Shown here one piece after another: positions 36,345 through 47,834 of a stretch of 64,000 bases of DNA. Both the position numbers and the translations under genes were made by a program. The DNA comes from Pyxicephalus adspersus (Eukaryota > Chordata > Amphibia > Anura > Pyxicephalidae): positions 122,343,021 through 122,407,020 of the forward strand of contig NC_092858.1 in NCBI RefSeq assembly GCF_032062135.1, read 5' to 3'. The number at the start of each line of letters is the position of its first letter. The first letter of the stretch is position 1. The notes below the pieces were generated by a model. That model was given only the letters and a program-made list of their open reading frames with translations. It had not been told where the DNA came from and searched no databases.

Positions 36345-36545
36345 TCTAGTGCTCTATGATTTGCTGAGGAAGGCTTTCAATCATCGGGCCAATCAGAGAG
36401 CACTAGAGGTTTTGATTGGGGAGACTTCCAGCCAATCAGAGAGGCCTCTAGTGCTCTATGATTGGCTGAGGAAGGCTTTCAATCATCAGGCCAACCAGAG
36501 AGCACTAGAAGTTTTCAATAGGGAGACTTCTCCCCTTTTAAATCC
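36345..36545. repeat. Two-unit tandem repeat with CCAAT motifs
   Basis: A unit of about 100 bases starting near ctctagtgctctatgattt, through gaggaaggctttcaatcat and gagagcactagaggtttt, is repeated once. The 100-codon frame at 36349-36651 is a translation of this repeat (its peptide repeats LRKAFNH--NQRALEV twice), not a gene. Confidence 0.85.
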
Positions 36546-36640
36546 TAGTGCCAGGCATCTTGTAAATGATTGCAGCCATGGCAAATCGGTTTGCCAAAAT
36601 TCGAATCCGAACCATTGGAAGTTTGAGGAAATTTTGGCGA

Positions 36641-39600
36641 GACTGCCATAGGATTAAGATAAGGTTAGACAGACTGTCTCACATTTACTTTGAGCTGTAT
36701 TTTGAAACCCATTTATTAATAAGCTTTATATTTCTAATATACTATTCTGTATAAAATAGTACTTGACTGATTTGTAGTTGGATTGTTATAGTGAGCATTT
36801 TGAGACCAAGAACTAGTCTCCTTTGCCTCAGGAAAGCCTAGAAACCATATTTAGCCTGTTCTGGTGAATCATAAGTCCCAGACATGCCTAGTTTGGTCTC
36901 TGTGAACTCCTTATTTTGTGGTGAATAATAATCTGGGGGTTGGTATTTCAAAAAATCTTTACCTATGAAATTATTAATATTAGCTAGAACAAGGGCCTTT
37001 TGGGAGTGTCTACAAGCATCCTAATCTATGCCCCTCAGACAGCCTTCACCCTGCTATCACTGGATGGTCCTATTAGTCCCACCTCTGTTGTTGGCATAGA
37101 AAAAGCCATGTAAGTCTAGCAGAGGGAGCTCTCACTGATACCATCTTGTTGCTAAGGACAACGGCACTGACACATTGAGCACTGCAGGGAGCCCAATGAC
37201 TCTGACTATTAACTTGGACTTTACACAGCAACCTGGACCAAGGAAAACCAACTCTACATAAATAATTATTTCACAATTTTCCGTTTTTATTTCATGCTGT
37301 TGCTGTAGTTCTGTTAATAGTTTTTGATTAGTCCTTATTTTTCTGTGATTGTTTTTGTATGTTTTTATCTAGTAAACACTATAAAAAGTGTAGGCTAAAT
37401 CTCTGAATGCTCTAAGTAAAAATAATGTAACTTGCCAACCTGGAGACACTACTATAAATATTGTGATTACAGAGACAACCCTGTCTGGAGTGGCACTGGG
37501 TGACACAGAAAGTATTAAGGAAGCAGAAATATAACTTTGGTTGCCAAGGGTTACGGTGCATCTAAGCACACGATGGCAGTCTACCTGTGATGGTGTGTTT
37601 GGCAAGGGGTAACAGAGTGGTTAACCTTGCCCCATGACAGCCTTCTCAGCCTGTTGGTCCATAGACTGTTGCTGAGCGTGCTGGAAAGTCTATGCGCAGG
37701 GGTGCGGATTGAGAGGGCATTCGTCACACCAACATGCAAGCATATAATCCTAAACTATTGCCCTACTTTAAGCATATAACAATATTAAGCACAATTGATT
37801 GTTACTTAGTTTTAAATTGGGGACTTTAGTTCGAAATGTTTGGTTGGTCAGGGCACAGCCATCTCTGCTGCAACGTTGTTCTATCCTGTCTCTTATCTTT
37901 GTCTCTCTGCTCATCTGTGTATCTCCCTTTGTTTTTCTCAGTCTGTCCTTACGTTTACCCAGACCCTACTTCTTGTTACACCTGGAAATTATTCGGCTTG
38001 GGCAGACTAGTTAATTTACATGTCAATAAAGGGAGCTAAATCTAAAGCCAAATTATACCACGGTACATGTACATATATGTATGTTGTGCTGTGTAGCATT
38101 GTTTTATATCAGGTGCAGTTCATTGGGGTGCCATTGACAATTAATGATATTTCTGCATGTAACATGCATTACTTCAGCCTGATGTGTGTAAACAGGCCCT
38201 TAGAATAATAAAAAAACTAATAAATTGGCTCTATGACAAAAAGTAAATACCTGGCTTGGAAGCCTCAAATTGCCATGGTGCATTCTGGAGATCAGTTAGC
38301 ATGCTAATTCAAGCATGAAACTGAACAGGTGGTTCTTTGCTCTCATATCAGTCTACAGCAAAGGGTCAGAACATGGCTATTCCAATTGGAGGTTACCTAG
38401 CCACCTAATTATGAAGATGACACATTTATTTTAAAAAGCATTTTCAAACATAAGATCATGGGATATTGTGTCTTATTAAACTAAAACTATTCAAACATTT
38501 ATATCTAAAATATCCAGCTGCACATTGAATTCACCAGAGAATGTAATGCTGACGTTGGCATCTAATTGCTAATTGAATTGCAAACAGGTTTCAATTAACT
38601 AACTATCTAATTTTAAAATAATTATTTATATGCAGAATTAGCGAGTACAGACAAAGATTTAAAAAAAAGTATGTGGGGAAGGAGGGGGGGGTGATAGAGC
38701 TGTACAGCTTTCATCTCTGCAATATGATTGCAGCACGGGGAACAGTGAGCCATTTGTGATATTTCTCAGTTGTACCAGAATATTTAACCTGGTAATTAAA
38801 GGCATTTTACTGCTCAGTCACAAGCTATGAAGTAGAAAAAAAAAACAGCGAATAAGAGAGATTCTGGAAGCCTAGTTCTGAATCACTGTGAATTAATTTT
38901 GTGGTGTTTTCAGAACAACAAACAAGTAATATGCAGTGTTTGCTGAGAGAGGCATTTTTGCAGAGAAAATGCTAAAGCCCTTTCTAAGATTCAGTAATTG
39001 TGGTGAGTCTCTACAGTAGTATAAAAATATATGATTTAACTGAATCCTAGACATTAGGGACAGATAGAATCTGTAGTTGTAGATACTGAAAAATTGCTTC
39101 TGCAGTACAACAAGCTACAAAAGAAAAAATGCATTGGAAACTAAAAATATTAATTTTTACATTACTGGGCATGAATGTTTTTTTTTTTAACATTGGAGTT
39201 AGTTATTTTACTTTTACTGTTTTGGCCCTATACATTTTGCTATATCAATGTTATAAATGTATTATATTGTAGGTGAGCATTCAGTTGGTAAAAACAAAAA
39301 TGTTTGGTGCATCTCACTAAAAACTGAATATATTTAATTGCACAGTAGGATTTATAAACTGAAATAAACATGCATAAACATTGATTGTCTGCCATTTTAT
39401 AGAAGCTGGAAAATAAATATGGGAGTTAAACATGAGAGGTCTTATCATATACTAGGTGTCACAAACATATCTCTAAATTTAATCCAATATAATTTACTCA
39501 TTTAACTTTCTTTGAGGTTGCAGCATGAGAGGGATATATAGTATAAATACCTTTTTTATAGTTTGACATACAATGTTCCACAATTGATTCAAGTATTGTT

Positions 39601-40769
39601 GAAAATTTTTGAGCCATGGAGTGTTGAGTAATGACAATATCCTATCATCTTACAACTCGACTAGATGATTGTTTGATATGTCTGCCCCTATGCCCTTCAT
39701 TATACTGATTCTGCTAATTGAATAAATGTCTACAATATGGGGTCCCCTGCAATGAAGACATTTAATACTAATCTGAAGATCAGGGAGTAAAAGGGAATAC
39801 AACAAACCACTTGATCACACAAAAATATTTTCAATAGATTTTAGGATGATTTTATTATGTGACACGAATAGGAAATGAATTATGAATTTCAAAATGAGTT
39901 TATAGACTCAAATGTTTACATCTACTTTAGGAAAACATCCCTAAATGAGCATCAGAATTTCAGGAACATTTTAAAATATGCTATACGTATAGCAATTGTC
40001 ATCAATCACAAATACGAGAGCGTACAGTTGATAAATGTGCTTTCATATATACTCTAATAAAAACTTAGTAAAGTAAAATAGATTGCACTAAGCAGAAGGT
40101 GAAGATGACATGGTAAATGAGAGATGTATAAACACATAGGGAAGCAATAACATGTAATTATATGGTAGAGCAAAGAATTAAATCTACTCATGCAGAAACA
40201 GAAAGAGTTCAGGCAGGTTAAATTAAACTTGGTCTGGTATCCAAAAGGACGAGTGAGATTAAAACATCTGTTGAGGAATTAATTCAGGACAGAGACCATT
40301 CTGAAATTCATTGCTGGGAGGATACTCAACCTTTTCCAAATTAGAAGGATAGAAAGCAATCTCAATGTCTTTGATTGCAGGGCACTCTTTTTTTTCAGTT
40401 ATCTTATCTATTCATTCACTCTGTCAATATTAATCCTTTGTCATTAACAGTTCTTTATAACTCATTGGCTGAATTAATGTGTGATACTCACTTTAAAATG
40501 TGGTGTTGGCTTAAAAAACCAGGTACTTGACTTGGGACTTATCAGTATCTCATTACTTTTCTTTTACCTGGTAAAACCAAGAATTTATGTTTAGACATAA
40601 ATTCAATGTTGTTTTCCTCTACAAATAAAGACTATTTTACACCAAGTATGTTCATGTTGTCTTTAACATATTTGAACATGCAAACATTAGATCATTATTT
40701 AAATAAGTGCCTACAGATAAACATGATATACTAAAAAAAATTGAAGGTATTTTGAATAACTGTCCTCCC
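36641..40769. other. Intergenic sequence; possible unclassified repeat 36990-37735
   Basis: 36990-37735 is GC-richer, with 'cctgctatcactggatggtc' and 'ggttgccaagggttacgg', and ends near cgtcacacc; it may be an old LTR-type repeat but no ends can be proven. 37840-37990 is CT-rich. The remainder is AT-rich with no gene seen. Confidence 0.4.
38500..38960. other. Candidate conserved non-coding segment
   Basis: Unique-looking DNA with a dense group of homeodomain-type cores (ctaattgctaattgaattgc and caattaactaac near 38563-38604) and no frame or repeat signature. It resembles developmental enhancers in composition only; conservation is untested. Confidence 0.25.
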
Positions 40770-40774
40770 CTCCC

Positions 40775-41015
40775 TGGCATTATTTTTTGGCCACTTCTTC
40801 ATGCAAAAATTGTTCAGTTTGAAGATATTTGTGGGTTTACTTGGACTGTCTATTTTTAATCCCCAACAAAATTTTAGTGGGATTCAGTTTAGGCTAGACC
40901 AGCCTAAATCTCTCAGATTCTTCATCTTAAGTGACTTATTAATGGATTTCCTAATTGTCTTTGGATCATTATCATATTAAAGATCATTTTCTGGTTAAAC
41001 TTGTAAGATTTATTA
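40775..41015 (-). pseudogene. Tc1-like transposase C-terminal relic
   Basis: The minus strand reads YDNDPKTIRKSINKSLKMKN, then LRDLGWSSLN, a stop, IPLKFCWGLKIDSPSKPTNI and FKLNNFCMKKWPKN. Tc1-family transposases have, in this order, the second catalytic Asp in 'QDNDPKHT', then 'W-SQSPDLNPIENLW--LK', then 'KP-NL-EL--FC-EEW-KI'. Here the motif S-P-D-L-N-P-I-E survives only as WSSLN-stop-IP, so the third catalytic residue region is destroyed. About 75 residues of a protein of roughly 340 remain. It is an old dead copy. Confidence 0.7.
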
Positions 41016-41395
41016 GGATTTTTAATATCTTTTTCTGTAGCAATGTAATATACCATTATCTTTATTTCCAGGGGATTTCACAGTCTTATCACTCACTTCG
41101 AATGATGGTTTATTGTTAAAGTCACCTAATAGAACAAGAGCACCAAGAGTAATTAAGGACATTGAATTTAGTTATTCTATTCAACATAACCAGGAAAGTG
41201 TACACGGCTCAAACCAGATTTTACCTACAGGGCAGTGCTCTCTTGAGGAATCTGGTGAACTCTGGAATCTGGTGAACTTAAAGCCTAAAGTTAGTGTGGA
41301 TCCAGGGACTGAGAACAATACAGCAAGTTGGGAAGATAAATTATATCAAAGTTTGTCCTAGGTGAACCTGGTTATGTGCCAAGCCTCATACGTCT
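41016..41395 (+). other. Unidentified 82-codon frame after an acceptor-like site
   Basis: An acceptor-like 'ctttatttccag' ends at 41071 and the following frame stays open to a TAG at 41361 (SLTSNDG..., later GQCSLEESGELWNLVNLKPK). The nucleotide sequence has an internal short repeat (gaatctggtgaact twice), so part of the frame may be chance. I recognise no family and do not call it a gene. Confidence 0.15.
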
Positions 41396-41396
41396 G

Positions 41397-42243
41397 TAAA
41401 TTTGGACTGTATATTGAACTCAAGAAAAAGGAAAGACATAGAGGAAAGGAGGCTTTTTGTAGGCACAAAGATAGGGTAAAAATAAAACAGTTACTTTATT
41501 AATTTAGTCATATAATATTATCATAAGCAGTATACAAATATAAGACATAAAAGAAAACACATCATTTCAATCATCCCAAAAAGTGCTGATAGCCAAAGGA
41601 TAGAAATTGTGTTTTGTTACAAACTTGTGAGAGTCACCAGGGTTATTTATCGAGTCTCATCCTGACGGGTTTTGCCTAATTTGGCTTCATTAGGGGATCT
41701 ATTGATGCTTTAAGACCCACAAGTTTTGTATCTGGTTTTTCCATCTAACCAATGGGATGAAGGGCTATTGGACATGGTAAAACTGTGCTGGTTACGTGAC
41801 TATGACCCTTCCACTTATGCAGGTCAACAGACTAGGACCTTAGGTTATTTTGAAAAGTGTTTTAAAGGACCAAAAGATGGAGCTGGAGTGCAGGCATGAT
41901 GTATAATACCTCTAATCTTCTTGTGATGTTTTGTGATATTTGGAAAATGTTTAGGTATTTTCAAGGAGATTTATAAGTCATGGATTATCCTATTAAAGCT
42001 TCATTATTATTGGGTGAAGGGAGATAATTTAAATTGGTCAGGTTTAAGGAAAATTGGAAGGAGGTAAGTTGTAAGAGGTATTATTGGAAAAAACAGGTAT
42101 TTTTTTATTGGTGGTATGTGGAATCTTTGTGCCAGTGTCCCCTGCTGGCTGGCTGCGGACACGCTGTTCTTTTCCACATATCACTAAAGCCTCCTTTCCT
42201 CTATCTCTTTCCTTTTTCTTGAATTCAATATACAATCCAACTA
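41397..42243 (-). mobile_element. Inverted-repeat element carrying hammerhead-like copy A
   Basis: Ends are inverted copies about 55 bp long: 41401-41455 contains attgaactcaagaaaaagg and gaggaaaggaggcttt, and 42180-42237 carries the same on the other strand (aaagcctcctttcctc, cctttttcttgaattcaat). Between them lies a degenerate hammerhead-like motif (41659-41698, minus) and an AT-rich segment. Hammerhead ribozymes are known in Penelope-like retroelements and retrozymes of animals; whether this belongs to such a family is inference. No polymerase frame is present. Confidence 0.5.
41659..41698 (-). ncRNA. Degenerate hammerhead-ribozyme-like motif, copy A
   Basis: On the minus strand: atcccctaatgaagcc, loop aaatta, ggcaaaacccgtc, aggat. 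This lines up with the hammerhead order stem I - CUGANGA - stem II - GAAA - stem III - NUH - stem I. CUGANGA is ctaatga (one change), stem II is gcc/ggc, GAAA is aaaa (one change), the cleavage triplet gtc is intact, and stem I can pair atcc with ggat. The two core changes should abolish cleavage. It is an inactive relic if the assignment is right. Confidence 0.45.
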
Positions 42244-44329
42244 GTGTGGTTCTAGAATAGAACAGACACTAACCAATCACAAAAGCAGAGTTGGTATGGA
42301 AAGTTCTGGAAGCAGGGGAAACATAATATTTAACCCCTTTGTATGATGAAGACAGACTGCCACCCTTTGGAGACGGGCAGTCTTCACTGATACCAGTTCA
42401 GCCAAAAGGACAATCCAATGGGACACATATTATACTATCAAAACAAGGAGAGATATTCTAAGATATCTTTATTCTACTTTAAACTCTACTGAGATAAAGG
42501 TTGTGTTTTCTATATAATTGTGTATAAAAGTATTGCAATGTTGCAGGATTCTTTTCATGTTTAGCATCTATAGAGTTGACTGAGTGTATTACCATCTGAT
42601 TGTGTAGTTTCTGTCCTTCCTTGCCACATCAGTGTAGTGTGACATCTGACCAATACAAGTTAGTTCAATTTATTCCATTGGATGTTTTTTCCTATGGCAG
42701 AGTTGGTGGTGTTAATGTACAGAAGTATTATAATCGAATTGTAAATTGTAGGGTCGGCATAAATCTGGGTAAAATAATAGGATTATTGCTGTCTACTGTA
42801 TTAAATTGCTGTTGATTATTCTGTGTGGATTCCTTTCTATATTATTACCACTGTGATGTTCATTTGCATACAAATACCTTTATTCCAAATATAATAATGA
42901 TGAGATCATAAAACATAGCTTGTGTGCCAACATTTCTTTAGTCTCACCTTTCCAAAAACCTATGAAAAAATTTCATAGGGGGGTTTAAATACTCGTGAAG
43001 GAGGTTATAATTAATAAACCTTAATCTAAAACTTGTATTACAATTTTAAAGATTTCAAGCGCAGAATGGCAAAGGGAAAGCAATGTAGTGGGCTTACCAT
43101 TAAATTTTGTAAACAATATAAAAAGTCAATTTAGGAAACAATTATTTTAACTGGCAATTGGGCATACCTAGACTTTGGAGCTGTTGCACTTGGATACACG
43201 TGTGTTCATCTCTTCAGCTTTTGTTTACTGCAATTATTTTTACACTTTATAATCTTAAACTGTATTAACTTTATATACATATGGTGAGGGGTTAGCATCA
43301 AATGGCAGGATGAGAGTAAGACAACTCCTCAAAGTTCATTTTAGGGTTACAGCCCTTGTTTTCTCTGTTTCCGTTTTTATAAATAGTCTTCGCTCACAAA
43401 GGTTGGTTTGATGAACAGGATCCATAAACAGAATATTCAGCCTCCTGGCTAGCATTAGAGAAAGGGTTTTTTGCATATGGCAGCAAAGAGACTTATCCAC
43501 CGCCAGACTAACCTACAGCCACACACTTGCTGCTTAGCATATGGTATGCTAAATAGGTTTTTGGGCCTTAGGAAAATGTACTGTGAGTGAGTGAGAATGC
43601 GCCACACCCTGCTCTTGCAGATCCCCAGTAAACCAGCCCAAGAACAGAAATTCTGAATATTGTAAAGGTTCCTTGCAGACACAACACTTGGTTTTACCCC
43701 TAGATCCCACAGTGTCCAGCCAGCACTGTGCCTAGTAACAAAGTGTGACATTTTTGTAACTGTGTTACATAATATATATGACTTATTTTTCTTTACAATT
43801 TCTTATCACTCTATTACAATTTAGACCTAATAATTCCCAGGTAAAAAACACTACCATGTCATATTAGAGGAACATGTCTGCTCAAGTACAACATTTGAAA
43901 TTGGTAGTTTTGCTTCTTATTGAGGCTTATTGATATCTTTCTTTTCCCTAGTTATTTGTGTTTACAAGCATCTAGTTAGAATGTACATAAATGTCATTAT
44001 TGTTTGTAGTGCTCACTAACACTTTTTATTTACTGTGAACAGTACGTAATCTAAGCCAGATGCATCCAGTGCTCAGCAACATGCCTCGGACTTCTTGCAC
44101 CTTAGAACACACAAATCACAATGTTTATTTCAAAACCTTGCAGCACACGCTGTGAAAAATGTTTTCTGAAACCTTCAATGTAACAATCACTACCAGAGGG
44201 AGAGTGAGAGTTAACTCACACAAGTATTGTGATCAGGTGTTTATATGAAAGCAGTTTTCCTGGGCCTCCTGTCAGGATTTTTATCTACTATCAGAGACTT
44301 TTCTACTTTACCTGAGATCCATGGTTTTC
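42244..44329. other. Intergenic; possible LTR-like patch 43310-43750
   Basis: 42300-42420 holds a small hairpin-like repeat (gaagacagactgcc / gggcagtcttc). 43310-43750 is GC-richer and on the minus strand starts tgtcacactttgttactagg, which could be an LTR start, but no matching end was found; the 98-codon minus frame there has no domain. Confidence 0.35.
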
Positions 44330-44337
44330 CTGTATCG

Positions 44338-44711
44338 CAGTGGTCCAAGCTTTTGGAGCTTGTGGACCACTAAATCTAAAGAGTCCTGTGTCATTTAAAG
44401 GGAAACAAATTATCCCTGAGTGATATCATAATGCCAGAACCTGCCCACTCTCCCAACACAGGTCTGAGCCCGCGATGGGAGAGTGAGCGGGTTGTGTCTA
44501 GAGACTACCCGTCCACTTCCCTGAGCCTGTGATCCGTACAAGGGACATGATCCATGGCACTGGCCGGTGCGCCCCCCCTCAAGTGGGGTCCTTCTCATGA
44601 CCCTGTTGTGGTTGCACTGGCCAGAGTTGTGGACTACCGCTGGTCTCCGTGTTCTCGCTGCCCGTCTGTCAGATGGCTAGTGGGCGGCAGACCGGGGGTT
44701 GGGGACCCCTG
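44338..44711 (+). mobile_element. hAT MITE family C, copy 2
   Basis: Starts CAGTGGTCCAAGC and ends GGTTGGGGACCCCTG, flanked by ctgtatcg (44330-44337) and ctgtattt (44712-44719), an 8-bp duplication with two mismatches. Its interior (gcccactctcccaacacag, gtccacttccctgagcc) is collinear with copy 1. Non-autonomous; the 62-codon minus frame is a by-product. Confidence 0.85.
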
Positions 44712-44714
44712 CTG

Positions 44715-44940
44715 TATTTAATTTGACTCTCAACCTTGGCATTGGTTCTAATCTTGCTCTCTATTCCCACCTTTGGCCTTGGCCTCTGACCTGGTTTGGC
44801 TCCCCTGGCTTTGGTTTCTAACTTTGTTTTAGCTCACGACCTTCAACTTCTGATTTTACCCTTGTTTTTGATCCAGCCTCAATGGTCAGATTTCTTTATC
44901 AGGTTTTGCCCCTTAAAGACTTCAACAGGGTTCTGAGCTA
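44715..44940. repeat. CT-rich degenerate repeat block (fourth of four)
   Basis: Phrases of the type ttggccttggcctctgacc, tttggcttcccct and ggctttggtttctaac follow each other with an irregular 20-25 base period, like the blocks at 2 kb and 12.5-13.1 kb. Confidence 0.45.
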
Positions 44941-46607
44941 GGTTTTGTATAAACAGAATTCAATAAACTGCCCTTGTCTGAACCAAGGCAAAATCACTTA
45001 TCCATATAGAAAAAATGTTTATCACAGCCCAGTGGAACAGCAGATCGCTTATACCAGTGTACTAGACCGCAACAACAATTTAAGCTATCTTGTTATTTAT
45101 CTGCAATGCCAGAACAATTGTTCATAATACATATTTTACTCTCCCTATCTGTCCCTGATAAAATATTGAAATGTGCTAGGGGTGGTTGTCTCTGGTATTC
45201 TGTGGCAAATGTTGTGACTGAAATTAGTCTGAGATCTAACAATTGATACAGAGCAGTAACATAATAGTGTCAGAGTTGGTTCTTTATTCCTTTATAGCTC
45301 TGTGCAGTCATTTCCCAAATTGCTCATTTAAATAAACAAGCAAATTGAATGCAAATTACTTGGGGAGCTGACACTAAAAGCAGGTTTCCAAATGTCTTTT
45401 GGCTTTGATCAAGCGGTGAAGTATTTGTGCTACTCCTTATTACTCCTTATTGCACCAGAAAAAGAGCATATTAAAAATAATAAAAGAAATAGTTATAATA
45501 ATAAAAAAAAATAGTTCATAGAGACTTATCCTATGCATTGTTGTAAGTGATTTTATCGCATACAGCAAATGTTCACTTGTATAAATGTATAAACTGCATC
45601 CACATTAGCAATTCTTCGAGAAATATATAAAAATATTATGCTGAACAGAAAAAACACTTTAGGTGCAATTTCAACTAACTGTTTTTCTCTCATTTCATTG
45701 AACATATGAAGACCGAGGCAAAATTTAAATAGTCATTAAGGTATAATGCTACAAATCCAATTGAATATTAAAACAAAAATTGAAAGTTGACCTAAGTGTA
45801 TACCTTTTGTTTTTTTTAAGCTTAATTCACTATGTTCAACAAGTTCTGCTTTAAGGGCTCTAGAATAAAATGTGCAATACAGGCTTGGACTGGTGATCCA
45901 ACAAATTTGGAAGATGCTGCTGAAGCTAATGTGTATGAAACAGTCTTTAGGCTAATGAGGTTGTCTGTACTGTCCAGGCTTGTCCTATGTACAAACAACA
46001 AAATGCCCCACAACAGATGCTATGCTATCAAGCAAGCAGAAAACTAGTCCAATCTGTTTTAGGCGTTAAAGGTCTTTGTGGTCTAAATCAATCAAGTACC
46101 TACAGTGGGACATTTATAGGCTTCAACTCGATTCTAGGCAAAGTTACTTTGGAGATCAAACCTACAAGCAAAGACATAGTAAAAAAAACTGAAGACTTTT
46201 CATGTACATTTTAGGAAAAAACATTGCAGAAACCTTTCATTAATCCTAATACACTTACATGCTGCATGAAACTCATCCCAAAGGGTTTAATAAGTAGCGC
46301 CATCAGTTTTAAGTTCAAAATGTAATATTTTGACACATACATTTTTCTATCAATCTAAATTTGAATCCTAATTTGTACTGGGTGAACTTGGCCATGTTGC
46401 ATAGTTTAGGATTTGCAAATATAACTACTAGAATCTATGAATTACAAACCTTTGTTTTTTATTTTTCCCATGTTTTGGATTAATAAAAGCCTGGAAAGCC
46501 AAGCACTGCCATGAAAGACATATGCCAATGTAAAAAAAATACTGCTTGACTAGAGAGACTTTTCATGCTGCTTGGAGGGCAACACAGAATATACACTAAA
46601 TATTGAG
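44941..46607. other. Intergenic sequence
   Basis: AT-rich. Overlapping frames at 45832-46214 on the plus strand (71 and 75 codons) were inspected and not recognised. No RNA or repeat boundary seen. Confidence 0.5.
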
Positions 46608-46950
46608 TTTGGGGAAGAATTAGAAGTAGTACATGGTGTTCATTTATGCTAAGGGAAAAATTAGAAGTAGTACATGGTGTTCATTTATGCTTGGGGAAGA
46701 ATTAGAAGTAGAATATGGTGTTCATTTATGCTTGGGAAAGAATAAGAAGTAGTACATGGTCTTCATTTATGCTTGGGGAAAAATTAAAAGTAGTACATGG
46801 TGTTTATTTATGCTTAGGAGAGAATTAGAAGCAGTAAATGGTGTTCATTTATGCTTGGGGAAGAATTGGAAGTAGTACATGGTGTACATTTATGCTCAGG
46901 GAAGAATAGGAAGTAGTATATGGTGTTCATTTATGCTTGGGGAAGAATTT
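46608..46950. repeat. Minisatellite, 41-bp unit, 8.3 copies
   Basis: Unit ggggaagaattagaagtagt followed by acatggtgttcatttatgct is repeated eight times with point differences, plus a partial ninth. It ends exactly where duplicated block copy 1 begins and is absent from block copy 2. Confidence 0.93.
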
Positions 46951-47620
46951 TCACAACATTACAATGTTAAAAGATCCATTTTTGGCTCAACTTCAATTTT
47001 TAGGTAAATGGCCTCACATTTTCCATAAGCACACATTTTCAAATTTATTGAGGAAGAGCAATATTTAGAGACATGATGTAAACTGCCATTTCTAACCTGG
47101 TCTTGAATTATACTGCTTGCCTGGTTGGTGTTTTGACTCACTGAACCATAATAAGTATGCAGTTCAGGTGTTCAACTGATTTTTAAACAATTTGTGCCAC
47201 ATGCTTGTTTCACTGAAATTACTAGTTCTCCAATGGCAGTTGTGATAATCTCTGCTTCAAATCCTAGTACCCTGAGTATAAATCTGATGGTGGGAATAGG
47301 CACCTGGTTTGCTCCGATGAGGTACCTTCGTCTGCCTTTAACTTCATGGGACATTCATGTTATAAATCACAGGAGGGTGCAGGTTGGAGAGTACTAAAGC
47401 TGACATCTCTACCATGAGAGAAACCTTGCAATACTTTCATTTTTAAATGACTAAATTTAGTTGCACTAAAGGCCACATTTTTTTTAAATACAAACCATGG
47501 ATTTTTTTTTTATTTACAGTAAAAATCTTTTGAACACTTAAACTTTAGTTTACAACGAAAATACCAATAATTATACAAAACACTGTTCTCAAAGACAAGT
47601 CTAGTCCCCCCCTTCCCCTA
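46950..47620. repeat. Duplicated 0.67-kb block E, copy 1
   Basis: Collinear with 51271-51942 over its whole length at about 97% identity by eye (some twenty substitutions and four small indels). It starts ttcacaacattacaatgtt and ends gacaagtctagtcccc plus a C/T tract. No terminal repeats or target duplication are visible, so it may be a local segmental duplication or two copies of an unclassified repeat. A plus frame of 67 codons and a minus frame of 60 codons are open in both copies. Confidence 0.9.
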
Positions 47621-47737
47621 GAAAAAAGAATGTTTGTACAACATTGTTACCTTAATGACAATATGTCCCCACAGGAACAGACCCACTGTGTAAAATTGCT
47701 TTGGTCTGTAAGGAGTATACAAGTACAAGTAAAGTGG

Positions 47738-47834
47738 AAAATCAGGTTTGCTGGATCACCCAGGTTCACCAATGATAGTGCAGATTAGATTCTCCAGTCC
47801 AGTCTTGGAGAGCTTTAATAAATCAGACCAATTG
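47738..47834. mobile_element. Palindromic MITE family B, copy 3 (one arm)
   Basis: Sequence tttgctggatcacccaggtt, then caccaatgatagtgcagatt, then ccagtcttggagagctttaa and taaatcagacca equals the outer right arm of the family, ending at its terminus. The other arm is missing. Confidence 0.7.

Larger units (their letters stand above)
34346..36640. mobile_element. Nested hAT-like / inverted-repeat complex
   Basis: Begins tagggatgagcgggtgaatt, a hAT-like terminus, and ends in sequence such as caaaattcgaatccgaacc; the right terminus and the target duplication are not identifiable, so the right edge is approximate. Inside are five copies of a hairpin motif (34532-34920), a palindrome at 34955-34996, an inserted element with ends ttaggctgggtctacatg (35070) and, in reverse, taaggcctaatctacacg (36080), a 34-bp-stem hairpin, and two tandem CCAAT-containing units (36345-36545). 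Flanks of the inserted element (gtaacacactt at 35060; gtgttacaag at 36179) are inverted copies, so the insert landed in the middle of a larger palindrome. No transposase. Frames of 60-100 codons here are repeat translations. Confidence 0.6.

Noticed and set aside
36349..36651. 100-codon frame with an internal peptide repeat
   Set aside because: It reads a two-unit DNA tandem repeat within a transposon complex.
37150..37170. RFX X-box-like gttgctaaggacaacgg
   Set aside because: The spacing and half-site do not fit the X-box consensus well and it lies in a possible old repeat.
46608..46950. CRISPR-like array
   Set aside because: Units are contiguous 41-bp tandem repeats without unique spacers, in a vertebrate genome.
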